DNA from: Metopolophium dirhodum
Lineage: Eukaryota; Arthropoda; Insecta; Hemiptera; Aphididae
DNA: 64,000 nt
Assembly: GCF_019925205.1 (NCBI RefSeq)
Contig: NC_083561.1
Span: 6,943,217 to 7,007,216, forward strand
Reading direction: 5' to 3'
In this document: piece after piece, positions 25,365 to 37,979 of the stretch
Layout of the letters: each line of letters begins with the position of its first letter
Position numbering within the stretch: the stretch's first letter is position 1
The notes under the pieces: generated by a model
The model's input: the letters and a program-made list of their open reading frames with translations, nothing else
What the model was told of the DNA's origin: nothing
Database searches by the model: none
Position numbers and translations under genes: made by a program

Positions 25365-28300
25365 GTGTGTGTGTGCATTGTGAGCGCACCAGCACACCGT
25401 TGTCCCGTAGCACTGGTGGCAGTGAATTCGGATGAAACGATATTATTGATTGATCACTGATGTTGGCAAGCGTATAGTATTGTCGAACTGTTCATTAATA
25501 TAATATGTAATATTACATTATTACGCACACGTAGATAACTAGAAAGAAATACACGCGTGATTAGAAAAACCAGTCATGATGGTGATAATAATAATACAAT
25601 TAATTAATACAACTATAGGTAAATTATAATATAAATATTAAGCATGTACAATTTACTTGAGGCACAGAAAATTCAAATTGAGTACCATGGCGGGATAAAC
25701 CGCGGGACACATTAATCCGTTCACTCCACACTGTTTTTAATGGAACCATAACAAGCTCGACCAGGGTCACTATTATCAGTTTATAATTTATATATTATAT
25801 TGTACATAATATTATGATATAATTAATCGTATATAGGACGTGTATGTTATTGTGCACAGGTTATATGAAAATATAGTGATATGGTTCATACGGTATAATG
25901 TGGTATAGCCGCATATGTATAGGTTATTTCGTCGCGTATCGTTTATTTTCGAGTAACAGTCCACACAACATGACATGTATAAATTTCGTATGTACATGTT
26001 ATTTCGTAATTGAAGCGAATGTCGTTATACGAAATTACATTACATACGAGTATATACGACAATCAGGCCATACGGGTATAATATACACTAGATTAAAACG
26101 TCAGCTCGACAATTAAATGTTTTTGATGGGTATTATTTGTTTTTTAATTAATATTTGTCAACCTAATAATAATTGAACCTCCGACGCGATGCGATTCGAT
26201 CAAACAAATGAAATATATAATATATATTTTTTTTATGTACGTTAAAATTGTTCAAAGGTACCTACATGCACGACATTTTGTACGTTTTAATTAATTTCGA
26301 TTGTAGCTGCTGCACTCTTGGTTAACTATATTACAACAAAAACGATAAGTACGAAGTACCTATATAAATATAATAAGTACAGCCATATTAATATGCTAAA
26401 AATATATATATACATAATATTATATCATTATGCATTGTACATAATATATATACTGCAAAAATTACGGATATTGTATTATTTTTTATTTCTTATATTTTAG
26501 TCGTTTGACATTTTATTATTTATCATTCATTTTTCCTATGATTAGAAAAAAATTTACAATTTGATCGATTACAATATTTTATAATAATAACATACGTAGG
26601 CACTACAATTTGTTTTACTAATAAATGTCAACTTTTTTACGATGTGCATCAAAACAACGCGTAAGAAAAATAGTTATGTTCAACTATTTTTCCAAGGTCC
26701 ACTATTAAAATTGTTCAAATTAATATTTTCTACAAGGTCTTATCTGTTGAATGATTTTAATGATTTCGAAATGTATTCAGCGTAATCCGAAATGTTACTT
26801 TCACCTAATGAAGTTTCAGTAATTTGAATATAATATAATAATATTCTATTATATTGTACATTCTAATATGCTTAATAATAGATGTATAATAGGGACGACT
26901 ATAACCGTTTTATAATACAATAAAATATTAAAATATGCGTAATAATTAAAACGTCATAATAATATATTAATATAATAGTGTGTATGGTGATTAAATAGTG
27001 TAAAATAGTTTATAATTCTATATTTTTTCGATTTTTTTTTTCAAGATGACCAATGTTTAAAAAAAATGTAGCTATAGTACCTATAATCCAATTTTAAGCC
27101 ACATTCAAGTCGCAAAATATACAATAATAATGAAAACACTTATCATACTGTTAATTATACTATATTCTAAAAAAGTTACAATGTATCATAACTAGGTACC
27201 TAATATAATTACCATCTAAGATTTATAAAAGTAAGTATTTTCGTAATTCAAAGTAATAATTGATCCAGTTGTTTTACCGTAATTTATAAATCAGTTATAA
27301 TCAGAACACACTATAAGATCAATGATATACTAGGTCACAATGTCACATAATATATTAGATGCCTATAGATAATTAGATAATATAGTAAATCGACGAACAG
27401 TCTGTATAGTAATTGATTGGTACATTAATAAGTTTATAGTTCCTTTTAGTTTCCTTTTTGTACCACTGTTATATACGTAATAAATATTAAATACTATACA
27501 AATAATATTACTAATAAACAATATTTACAGATGTTAAATGTTTGAAATATATTTCTGTGGTTCTCCAGAGTCGAGAAACATAATTCCACAAATATTTAAA
27601 TGCGCATTAGAGGTTTGAGGTCTCATAACTAAATACCTAATTCCCACTATATATACGGTCAGACCACATAATCCGGTAACAGCCGAAAATCGTATTGTAC
27701 AAATGACCGTAGACCAAACATTCACTGAATATACACTAGCACAAATCTTAATGTTTATTCATATTTTCCAAATGTTGTAAAATAAAATTAACCAAATAAT
27801 TTAGGTTAGTACATTACCTGTGTTTGTATGTAGGTTTATCCGATTAATCAATTTTTTTATCAAGTTTTGCGCATGTAATATTATAGCGTAAAAATGCTCA
27901 TAATTCACTTAAAAGCTGAAATATCGTAAAAAAAACCCCGCACACAAACACAGATAATGTTCCTGCCATCAAGTTGCATGATAAGTCGATTAAATTTAAT
28001 TTTTAAAATAACAAAGCATAACGTGATCTGCGGAACGTAAATTTGCTATGTTACGCACTTGTAAAACGGAGACAACAAGTGCCCGTGTTACGTCGTCTTA
28101 ATATAATATTGAATTAAAACTAATTGAGTTTATTATAAATTATAATGACCCAATCTCCTCGTGTAGTTTGATTCACACACGGTTAATGTTATTATTATTT
28201 ATATATAAATCATTCAGTCTACCACATAATTATATATTATCTACATTGTTTACAAAAAAATTTCAATACATTATGCTATCAACTACTACATCATATTATG

Positions 28301-31300
28301 AACATATTTGTTTTTACTATGGTATGCAATTTGAATAGTTCATTGTAGATACCTACTTTTATATTATATTGTTCAAACATTGTAATATTGAAATGTAATA
28401 ATAATTTATTTATGCTGAAAACATGAATCGTCACGTCAGCGAAATTAATTGAGGTATAATTAAATACTCGTACAACTGTAATACAATTAAAAAATGATTT
28501 AATTAAAGTTAAATAACTAATGATGATTGGATTTATTTTTAAATACATCTATAAGTAATTTATATTTTTTGGTATTACCTACACTATTCACACAGTAAGT
28601 CAATAAACTTCATACTTTTGAATTGTTATTATTTATCTCACCTAAATTGAAATTGTTTATGTATACTGCTTACATATCCTTTTCGCATGTTCCAAAATGA
28701 ATACATTTTTAATACTTAATATTCGAAATAGCCAATCGGTATACTTACCTAATTTTTATACGAAATAAACAATCTGAAAAACATTGAAACCCGAAATCTG
28801 TATCAACATTGTAATTGTACGTTTTCAACATTCAAATCAAAAATGAATTGGTCGTGTGCGTAGGTACCTTATAAGTAATAAGTATGTAATAAATAATAAT
28901 CAAAGATAGGTAGCCTACAACAAGTAGATTAAGATGATTAGGTATTGAAATAATATTTTCAAATAACTATAATGTAAAACATATTATTACCTATTTATTC
29001 CAAGTTCCTACATAATATTATGATTAACAAAAATGTTTTAATACTGATATGATTTATACTTTCTGAATGGAAAAGTTCTGTTCATAGTAAAATTATAATC
29101 TTTATAGCATGAGTGTGGACGCAGTCTGCTGCTTTTGGTCCTTTTTTATATGCCTAGCAATAAATCTACAATCTACATATAAGTACCTAGGTAGTAGGTA
29201 TAAAGGATTTTATTATATTTTTAACCTGAGCAATCGATTCATATAGATAGGTATTCATATAATAGGTACCTACTCATCGTTACAATATCGTTTATTTTAC
29301 GGAAAAAGAACACCAAAAAAATTAAAGCTAGTTATATACCTACTGCTAAATCAATTATTTACAGTTACTATTTATACATTGTTCTTGTTTTATTTTATTA
29401 TATTACATTAATTTATCCATAAATTAACCAATATTATATTTAATTACATTTGACTTTTTTTTTTTTTCCAATGTTAACTGTGGTCCTTGGGGATGGGATT
29501 ATAATAAATGAAAGTGGCCCGGTATCAAAATGTTGAAGACCCATGGGCCATTGGGTGTTACTCTATAGTCTATACTAAGTAGAAACTTACATACATTGTT
29601 ATTTACATATTGTATGAAACATACAATATAATAAAATAAATTATCATATATTTTGTCTCTGAATTAGAAACGAAAAAGTTCTACACATGTGCAGTAATTA
29701 AGTCTTAAATATGATAACACGTACGTCGTACGTAACCGCTACGAATATCAGTGGCAATTTATTGGTTTACAATTAGGAGGTACTTATAGGTGATATGTTT
29801 TAATAATTAAATAATATAGGTAACTATACCTGTTTAATGTTTGATTTAAATAAACAACGCCCGTGCCTCAGTGAATCGAAATCGGGATTATTATAATATA
29901 TTTTCAGGTTGACAAAATAATTTACTTAAAAGTCAACGATGTATAAAGAATAAAGATGTTTGCATAAAAATAATTTCAATAGAATATTTTATTTTATTTT
30001 TTTCAATGAATGAAATATTGAAGTGTTATATAATACGAAAGACTTACGAGGTACGACACCTGTTGCTCATTCATCAAATGCGTACAGCATCTTTCGTCTT
30101 TTATTCAGAAACGGCTTGCTTTTCGAACGCTTTCATCATTGAGTGGACAAACTTCAGCCCATTGAAGCTATTTATATACCTACAAAATGCAAAAGGTAAA
30201 GCAATACGCTTTTCACGTGTAGAATATGTACATTATATCCATACCAAAGGATTTGACAAAACACATTATATAGGCACAACACATACAGTTGCACGCGCTA
30301 CTGAAAAGATTATATACACAATATTGAACCTTAAAAGTTTACAAAACTCTGTACTATTGCTCACACAATGCACGTAGGTACACACACTGAACTACACCAT
30401 ATAGTAATTATGTATAATAATACTACCTGTGTGTCAGTTCAAGACAATACAATTTAAGTCTCTGAAAATAGACAAAGACCACTATATATACCGTATACAC
30501 AATGCACGTAACTTTGTCGGCATAGGTACCTATGTAACACTTGCGGGTTTCCGTGTGTGTTGTGACTCCTGTACTTAAACTAACTTATATTGCTGTAGTT
30601 TAGTAGGTGGTAGGTGCCTATATGTGGGAAAGATGGATGCGGTTTTTACCTTTATGTGGCTATGTGTTATTAAAACACCGACCACTATATTGTTTCGTAT
30701 ATCTCGTTGGCTGTAAAATTCACTTAAATCAAAAACCTTTATTATAAGATAGATATGCACGGAACTATATAAGGTACTTGTATGTATATTATTTGATAAC
30801 TTTTTATAACTTATGCGATCCCAACATACCCAACTTTATCAGTTCAGTACATATTTTATACTCTGCCGACGATGTTGATAGATACTGAAATGCGGCGCAT
30901 ATTATTAATATTATTATTGATTGCAAAACACCGAACAAAATATTTTTCACTTTGTAGTCAATAATTTCTGTAAACTCGGTCGTCACTCTAATATCCTATC
31001 ACGGCAACTTCAAACAAATGTATGGATGTATAGGTAATATATTATATAATATAACTGAAAGGTTGGAAAAAGCAACACCTGAAACCGTTCCACAATTAAA
31101 TTATTTACGCTGAAAGCATTATTAATTGCGGTCGGTAAATTCAATTGTGGGCCGTTCTATATATGAAAGTACTGTTTTTCAGACTGAAAAAGAGATATAA
31201 TCTAAAAAAACAGGGGAAGAGAACAATGACACTGCCACTGAACTAAACACATGCGATGTTTATTATGTGTAATATTCTCATATTTTAGTAATATGTAAAA

Positions 31301-31811
31301 TTGGCACATTACGGGAGTCGACATATTCTTTCATTCCGGTTTGATTTTTAACATTAATATTATTATGATGATGTTAATCATTTTCATAGATAACATAACA
31401 TTTCATGACTCGGAATGCATATGACGACTTCCAATCACGACCATATTTTGGTTAATAATCGCATTCCGTGAATTTAGTTTGGTGAACACTGCGATGGTGC
31501 GATAATTTATAGATTAAATGGATATAAAATTTTAACTGTTTTTTTTTTTCAACTAGGTATATCTATATGTATATATATACATAAATGCTTTATCACGATT
31601 TACGTTTAATGTATACGTAAAACGTTATGTTAAATAGGTGGAACAAATAAGCGCAGAATTCAAAGTAAGAGCTCTTAAGTATCATCCGGATAAAAACTCC
31701 GGTGACAAGAAGGCGGAAGAAACGTTCCAGAAACTTAATGTAAGCAATATAACGGGCGTTCGCGCCTCGTTTGATACGTATAGGTATACTTAATAATATT
31801 ATTACCTACTA

Positions 31812-31850
<39 letters not shown>

Positions 31851-33763
31851 CGTCTTCGAATGATATCATATTCGTGTGCGTTGTAGGAAGCCAAAGAAAC
31901 GCTGTGCGATCCGGAAAAGCGGGCAACTTACGACAAATGGAAGAACAGCGGCGTGGCCGTTAGCTATAAAACGTGGCTGAGCAACAAAGAACATTTCCAA
32001 CAAGTACGGACTGTGTGAATTACGTACAACACAATATTGTAGTAATGTAGTAGTTGCAATGGTGTATCCGTTCGTGTTAGACTCGTGTAAATTCGAGACA
32101 TTAATAACAATACTGCAGAGATCGAGCGTCCATAAATATATAGGGCGTCGATTTTATTTTGTCTTTTTGCTCGCGCGCGTTACAGCTCAATAAAACAAAG
32201 TACCCATATAATAGTACCTATACCTACTGCTAGCTGTAGCCCTCTATAACATATTATATATATATATACCGTATAATATACAATAATATAATCTATAACA
32301 CGCACCGTATATACTATACCTAAATAATTATTTTTCGGGTACTTTTGTTTCAAATGTTTGCATAACCTTCGCGAATGTTCTTAATCTCTTTTGAATTCTC
32401 TATTGTGTTCTTGGTAAAAACTTGAATGATCGGGCCGAGTAGGTTGGTAAGTGGGCTTATAGCCGGGACCCAATTTACCTGTTAGTTTTTACCTAGAACA
32501 TAATATTATAACAAACACATAATATATTTTAATTTGTACCGTTTATACAATTTATACCATAAGATTTTTTTATTTACACAATTTATACCGAGATCATTAT
32601 ATTTTATACCATATAATTATTTAGAATATAATATTATGTAATACCTTTTTTTTCAGTGACTCGACTTACCTATCACCTTTATTTTTCCTGGACCCAATTC
32701 ACCGATATAAGGCCATTTGGGACCCAATTTACCAATCGCGCGAGAATGTTATATTGTCGCCGATTTTACTAAAATTATATTTTAGAAGTTAATCGTTTTA
32801 AAATTGCATTATTGAATTATGTATCAGAAAAAGTTTTTTTACATTATTGCCATCTATAAATTTACCATAAAATAAAATGTTGATAAATTTTACACTAAAT
32901 AATATTATCTCTAAATATAATCATGTGAAACTACACATTCGGAACGTTTATCGGCGAGTTTTTTTTTCCGATCCAAGCAAACTTTACAAAAAAAAAGAAC
33001 GTGCGCACCATATTTCAGTAAACCTAGGTTAGCTAGTACTTATGGGTTATTTTCGTGCTAGGTGGTAGTCATTTTTTTATGACACATTTTTAAATCGGGA
33101 ACAGTGTGGATAAATAATATGGTTCCACGCACTCAATCCATTAATAAATTCACGTGGTCATCACACCCTGTGGATATAACATAAAGACTTTCCGGGACAA
33201 CGATAAACATAATCCGGTAACTGATAAAGTATTGGTACCTACCGAGTACCGACATCTAAGGGTTTTATACTTTTATTCAGTTACGTGTTTAACTTTGTTC
33301 AACTCAGCGTAGCAGTGTAGCACTAATTTCCATTACTAAGTGCTTACCAATATACATAATACATAATAAATCTAATATTATATATAGGTACTTCAATACC
33401 TTTTCAACTTTTCAACTGAAATCTATTATTCGAATATTTTTTTTTCTGTCTACGCTTACCTCGTGTAAAGTTCTTCGATCTAAAATGTTATGACTATTTT
33501 TATTTTCTTAATTATTAATTATATGTACGTTAACTTCAATGAAGAATAATATCATAATAATTCAATTTTTTTTTCAGTCTATGCACTGGGCACAAATGAA
33601 CACTAAAGACAGAATGCTTCCGGAAGGCGGTGAAGGGGCTTCGTCTTCAATGGCGTCCAGGAGAGCATCTGAAGGTGGAGTGAACTTGGGAGCTAACAAA
33701 GTAAAATGGGACGCAAAATCTAATGCAGATATTATCAACAAGTTTCGCAATTACGAGATATAA
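23763..33763 (+). CDS. DNAJC12: DnaJ homolog subfamily C member 12 (Jdp)
   Basis: Four coding exons (23763-23852, 31638-31739, 31887-32003, 33578-33763) join at GT/AG sites, all in phase 0, to give 164 aa. The J domain spans about residues 17-84: DDFYQMLGC opens it, HPD lies at 46-48 in KYHPDKN, and RATYDKW closes it. The tail contains TSMHW-like SMHWAQ (104-109) and ends KFRNYEI, the conserved C-terminus of DNAJC12/Jdp. Known role in the family: a cytosolic J-protein that stimulates HSP70 ATPase and serves as co-chaperone for the aromatic amino acid hydroxylases (phenylalanine, tyrosine, tryptophan). The tail is shorter than in vertebrates, with much of the acidic/lysine-rich linker missing. 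Intron 1 is 7.8 kb, intron 2 only 147 bp and intron 3 1.6 kb. A GC-rich promoter region precedes the gene. Identity is highly secure; the first methionine is slightly less so. Confidence 0.95.
25286..25375. repeat. (TG)n microsatellite
   Basis: About 45 TG units over 90 bases with a single TT slip near 25363. It lies in DNAJC12 intron 1 and is likely length-polymorphic. Confidence 0.95.
27890..28105 (+). mobile_element. Decayed half of the palindromic MITE family
   Basis: The right part TTTGCTATGTTACGCACTTG, then TAAAACGGAGACAACAAGTG and a terminal CGTCGTCTTA, matches the right arm of the foldback element at 62388-62824. The inner part, TGCTCATAATTCACTT, also matches that element's centre. 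Only one arm can be recognised, so this copy is truncated. Confidence 0.55.
31814..31848. repeat. (ATT)n microsatellite
   Basis: About 11-12 TTA units inside the 147-base intron 2 of DNAJC12. They take up roughly a quarter of that intron. Confidence 0.9.
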
Positions 33764-33809
33764 GTAGCGTAGATATTGTCTATAAAAAAAAAAAAAACAT
33801 TCCTTCATC

Positions 33810-33815
33810 GAATAA
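33810..33815 (+). promoter_or_regulatory. Poly(A) signal of DNAJC12
   Basis: AATAAA lies 47 bases after the TAA stop of DNAJC12. It is the first canonical signal downstream. The sequence shows the hexamer; its use is inference. Confidence 0.5.
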
Positions 33816-34617
33816 AATATACTTTTAACACAATATAATATAAATTCATATAATTTGTACTTATATAATGTTAGATACATAATATTATACTGATTCTTAT
33901 AAAACACATCTTTACCCGAGGGCCTGAGAAGTAAAACACGGTAAATAATAATTATAATTGCACCTTAAAATCAACAATATTACTATTATTATTTGATTAC
34001 GCTTACTTCTAAAAGGGTATAAAATGAAACTTTTTAGGGTAAATTAGAGTGAGTTTTCTTCTCAGACCTTCGAATTAATTGGATCTTCAAGAATTTCGCT
34101 AGTAGTTATTTCTAAACATAATACTATTCAACTATTGTCTAGTCATTAAACAGTATAAATGATATAAATGATACTTAACGTTCACAATTAATTGAATGCT
34201 ATTTTGATTCGAGTAGATTATGTTACTCAAACCTAATTAATGTAGTTTGATATCACTATATCAGTCTCGCAAAACACAAATTAATTGTAACATCGTGCAA
34301 TTCTATGTTTCGAAGATGTAATACTAATAGGTATTATAATTTATAATATGATATTATGACGTGTAATTCTGTTATTATAAAGTTAGTGTATTTCTAAAAC
34401 AATTAGCTGAGACACAGTATAATATTGATAGTATCGTGTTCAAGTTTATTGTATTATTACATTGTGTAACGATTACAAACCTTACCTACCTATATTTTAT
34501 AAGTTATCGGTGGTCATTCTTGTGGACCACGCCGTTGTAGCTACGACCTCGTATATTACTATTTATTACGTTTACCTATTTATTATAATATTATAATACT
34601 ATACTTATGCTGGATTG
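33816..34617. other. Intergenic stretch after DNAJC12
   Basis: AT-rich, with no gene seen. It could include a longer 3' untranslated region. Confidence 0.4.
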
Positions 34618-34742
34618 CACAAAACATTTAATGAATCAATAGTGAGCTAATGGTCCCTTAAACAAGATTTAGTGGCCCATGATTGGTCCATTAAATTTTT
34701 AGTGAACCATTAAATTTAATAAATTGTTTATGCAACCCAGCA
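34618..34742. mobile_element. Small MITE, PIF/Harbinger-like (125 bp)
   Basis: The termini TGCTGGATTGCACAAAACA and TGTTTATGCAACCCAGCA are inverted copies. The element is flanked by TTA on both sides (34615-34617 and 34743-34745), the 3-base duplication expected of PIF/Harbinger. The inside is also partly palindromic. It is too short to code. Confidence 0.7.
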
Positions 34743-35606
34743 TTAGTATATTAATATACTTGACTGTATTGCCATTTCGGTGAGATATTGTTTCTCAAAT
34801 TTGTAAAAATAAAAATATACATATAATGAATACAATACGTGAACTGTGTTGTTAATATTATGAACCCGTCATAAACAAAATACGTCCCTGTGTATGTGTG
34901 CGAGATACGAGTCCGTCTTATAAAATTATGTACCTATATAAATAGTATGGGTAAGTAATATTAAATACAACTTAAATCTGAAGCTATGTTTGCTGCAAGC
35001 TTGTATGTCTTATAATTCTGAGTAATACAGCTAATAAATATATATGTCGTAGGCCGTATGGGAAATAATTATTAGTCTTTTTGCGAAAAGACTAAGCTCT
35101 TTGCAATAGGGTAGCCCGTTTGCGAACTACTTATTATTTTTCCAAACACATAATTTAAATGAGCACTTGACATTGAAATACTTGTAAAACGGAAACACTC
35201 AAATGGACTTTCAAACAGGCTGTTATCTGGGAAATTTGATTCACCATTCTTTCTTAATTTAATTTACTTTTAAGTCCCTCGACGTACTTTTCAATACTCC
35301 GTTCCTTTCTGTGTTCCTCCCTATACCTCTATAATTATTTAGCTAACGAACCAATTACAAGACTCTTATCACTTACCAATGTCGGTGCTTCCCAACTTAC
35401 CTTATAGATATCTGATATTATATATTATGTTAGTCTACTTTATCGTTGTTTTTCTTTTGTACACATATAGACATTAGCATATTAACATTATATAAAAAAA
35501 AATGTAATAATTATGGGGTTCTTAACAGAACCTATATGCAATTTATATGTTGTTTGTAAAATTATCTACTTTGTATATAAGATTGTTTATAAATGTTTAC
35601 TTTTGT
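34743..35606. other. Intergenic stretch, no gene seen
   Basis: AT-rich. A small hairpin, AGTCTTTTTGCGAAAAGACT, lies at about 35073-35092. No gene supported. Confidence 0.4.
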
Positions 35607-36224
35607 CCTGTGCCGAAATGCCCCTGTAGAGGGCCGCTGATCGTTAGCTCAGGGGGCTTTTTTAAAAATATATGGTTCTAAAAAAGTATTTAGGAGTAAA
35701 TCGAGGTTTTAAAAATGATGGAGCAAATATAATTCTGACACCCACCCATGATGGTTTTACATAATAAGTCGAGGGATGTTTTTGATTTTAATTGTCCGTG
35801 CGAGCGCAGCGTGCGAGTGACTACACCGGGTATATATGAAAAAACCAACAATTTCAATTAGCTATATAACTTAAAAAGTCTGACCACCAAATTCAGACTT
35901 CCCCGTCGTTTTCAATTCAAAAATAATGATTTCCGGCAATTAATTTTTGCAATATCGTTCTTAATTCGTTGTAACTTGTAATATAAATAGGTTACCGAAA
36001 AAAAATTGGAAAATTCACGTGATGGGTGCTAAGCTAGATTTGCTCCCAATAAATTATTATAATTTATAATTATATTGAAAGTACAAATATTATGTTTGTA
36101 AAGCGTTCATGAGTTGAACCTAAAAATTAAAAAATTAAAAAAATAAATGCGGGGCGCAATTGGAGCTCCCTGAGCTAACGATTATCGGTCTTCTACAGGG
36201 GCATTGCCTCAGCTGCCCCTGCAC
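35607..36224. mobile_element. Terminal-inverted-repeat DNA element (~620 bp)
   Basis: The left arm, AATGCCCCTGTAGAGGGCCG then CTGATCGTTAGCTCAGGG, recurs inverted on the right as CCCTGAGCTAACGATTATCG then GTCTTCTACAGGGGCATT. The arms are at least 40 bases with a few mismatches. The interior has no frame. I could not fix a target duplication, so the outer ends are accurate only to about 15 bases. Confidence 0.65.
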
Positions 36225-36758
36225 TGTTGGGGACCTTCACATAAAAATTTTGTTTTTTCAAAAAAAATCACCATCATTATTTATTTTTGTATATAGGTAA
36301 CCTATAAAAAATATTATATTATACATAGACCTCAGGGCCCCATACATTGACTGTGTCCGGGGCCCCAAGAATCCTAATTGCGGCACTGCTTTTGTCAAAG
36401 GGCTAAGCTCGTAAATAAAATAAAATGAAATAAATAAAATAATGATGAACTGTATGATGTTCTTGAAAAGTCTCATAAAGAAACAAGTTACAAGGCATGG
36501 ACGCATCATGGTGGACTACATAAAATGATTTATAATTAAAAAAAAAAAAGTGAGCCGTCGCGAGAGGCCTGGCAGATGTGAAACATCAAAAATTTTTTTT
36601 TGTAATAATGTTGAAAATAGATGGTGAATAAGATGACTATGAAATAATTTCTAAATTAATATCATAAGACTATTTTGTTTTTTATTTGCATATGAAGTAC
36701 TTAAAAGATTTACAAAGACATACAAAAATATACAAATGTAATAATGTAACTACCTACT
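36225..36758. other. Spacer with repeat debris
   Basis: Contains a GC patch with GGGGCCC motifs at 36335-36400, likely transposon debris. It also holds GATGTGAAACATC at about 36576-36588, whose inverted copy is at about 38133. Confidence 0.35.
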
Positions 36759-37115
36759 CTAATCAATATTATCTGTTGCTTCGTCAGTTATTTCTGTGAC
36801 AGTAGCAGTTGATGCTTCTAATGGTACAATTGCTGGTATCAATGTAACAATTGGACGATGATAACTGAAATATGCAACAAAAGTACGTGACATAACGTTA
36901 TCAAGGTACCTTGTGAATACTCCATCTATATAGCAGTTCCATATCTGGTTGTTGCTTCTCTTGGATCGTTATTAATATGCAAACTAAATTTTTCTTGAAG
37001 AAATGTAATTAATTGTAATGAATTGTCTCTTGCGAAATTTACATTAAAATCTCCTGCTAAAAGTAATGGTAATTTATCCAAATTATCTTTCAAAAGCATC
37101 GATCCTTCGTGACTA
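36759..37115 (-). pseudogene. Endonuclease/exonuclease/phosphatase domain relic
   Basis: On the minus strand the segment encodes the C-terminal half of an EEP-fold nuclease. It reads LPLLLAGDFNVNFAR, then NNDPREATTRYGT, a two-base frame slip near 36926, then DGVFTRYLDN and YFSYHRPIV before a TAG stop at 36759. GDFNV and the SYHRP histidine are the hallmark catalytic motifs of this fold (Mg-binding D/N and the catalytic H). Domains with this exact style occur in insect mobile elements, for example the endonuclease-bearing Helentron group and related helicase elements. There is no N-terminal half and no start codon, and an AT-rich break precedes it. It is therefore a transposon relic rather than a host gene. 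Confidence 0.68.
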
Positions 37116-37979
37116 TATAATATAATATAATATAAAACAGTATATATAAATAATATATTATAATATATTTATATCATATATAATATAATATATTTAATAT
37201 ATTTAATATATCGATATAGAATTATTAAACAAAAGTATTTTTTCAACACGCACATGCACATCGCGTTTTATTTTATGCGATTGCCCATGACGTGTTAGAT
37301 TTTTTTAACAATATATTTTTATATAATTCCATTGAAAAATGAATTCTATTTTTTCACAAATTATATTTATAACATTTTAAACTGGCCTTAATAATATCTA
37401 CTAATCAAATTTTTAGTATAACCGCTTCAACAATAACAAGCGTCCATTTACATTTTAGATCATTGAGTTAAGTTACTATCTATAGCACCACGATAAGCAC
37501 CTGTCGAATACCACTTATCACATTTCGTTGACTAACCATATTAAGTCATAAACATAATATTTATAACTAATATCTATTAATCTAATTAGTATTTTACTTC
37601 TTCACTATCTTGTAATATAAAGACGAAGTTATACAGAGATCATTTTTGTTAAAATAAACAAACTAACCTTTGGCTCGAATCAGTAAATTGTGAATCGGGA
37701 TATACATCAAAAGCACATGACGGAGACATTTCACTCCAACCTGGTTAACTTGAAATTTAATTCTTTTTTCTGGCGGCGGTGCACTGTCTCGTTCCATTAT
37801 ATTTTTAATATTTTCACTGTCACTGTCACTCATATTTCATTAGAAAATATATATCGTTATTACAACGGCCCGTTCAAAACAACATAATATACAATATCAT
37901 ACCTACACGTAACAAATAACAATATAATCAACGTAATATACAATCAATTTATTTATACGCAACAATATAGGTGTACATA
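37116..37979. other. AT-rich stretch, no gene seen
   Basis: Begins with TATAATATA-type low-complexity sequence (about 37115-37205). The open stretch at 37690-37887 (+) is not protein-like. Confidence 0.4.

Larger units (their letters stand above)
23853..31637 (+). other. DNAJC12 intron 1 (7.8 kb)
   Basis: Bounded by ACG|GTGAGC and ATAG|GTG, this intron splits the J domain just before helix II. It contains the long TG microsatellite at 25286-25375 and a decayed half of a palindromic MITE near 27890-28105. The remainder is AT-rich. Open stretches inside it (for example 30006-30377) show no resemblance to known proteins. Confidence 0.85.

Noticed and set aside
25170..25397. Minus-strand open stretch encoding a His-Thr repeat
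   Set aside because: It is only the translation of the TG microsatellite.
30006..30377. Plus-strand open stretch of 123 codons in DNAJC12 intron 1
   Set aside because: No recognisable motif and inside an intron. Length alone is not convincing for this window.
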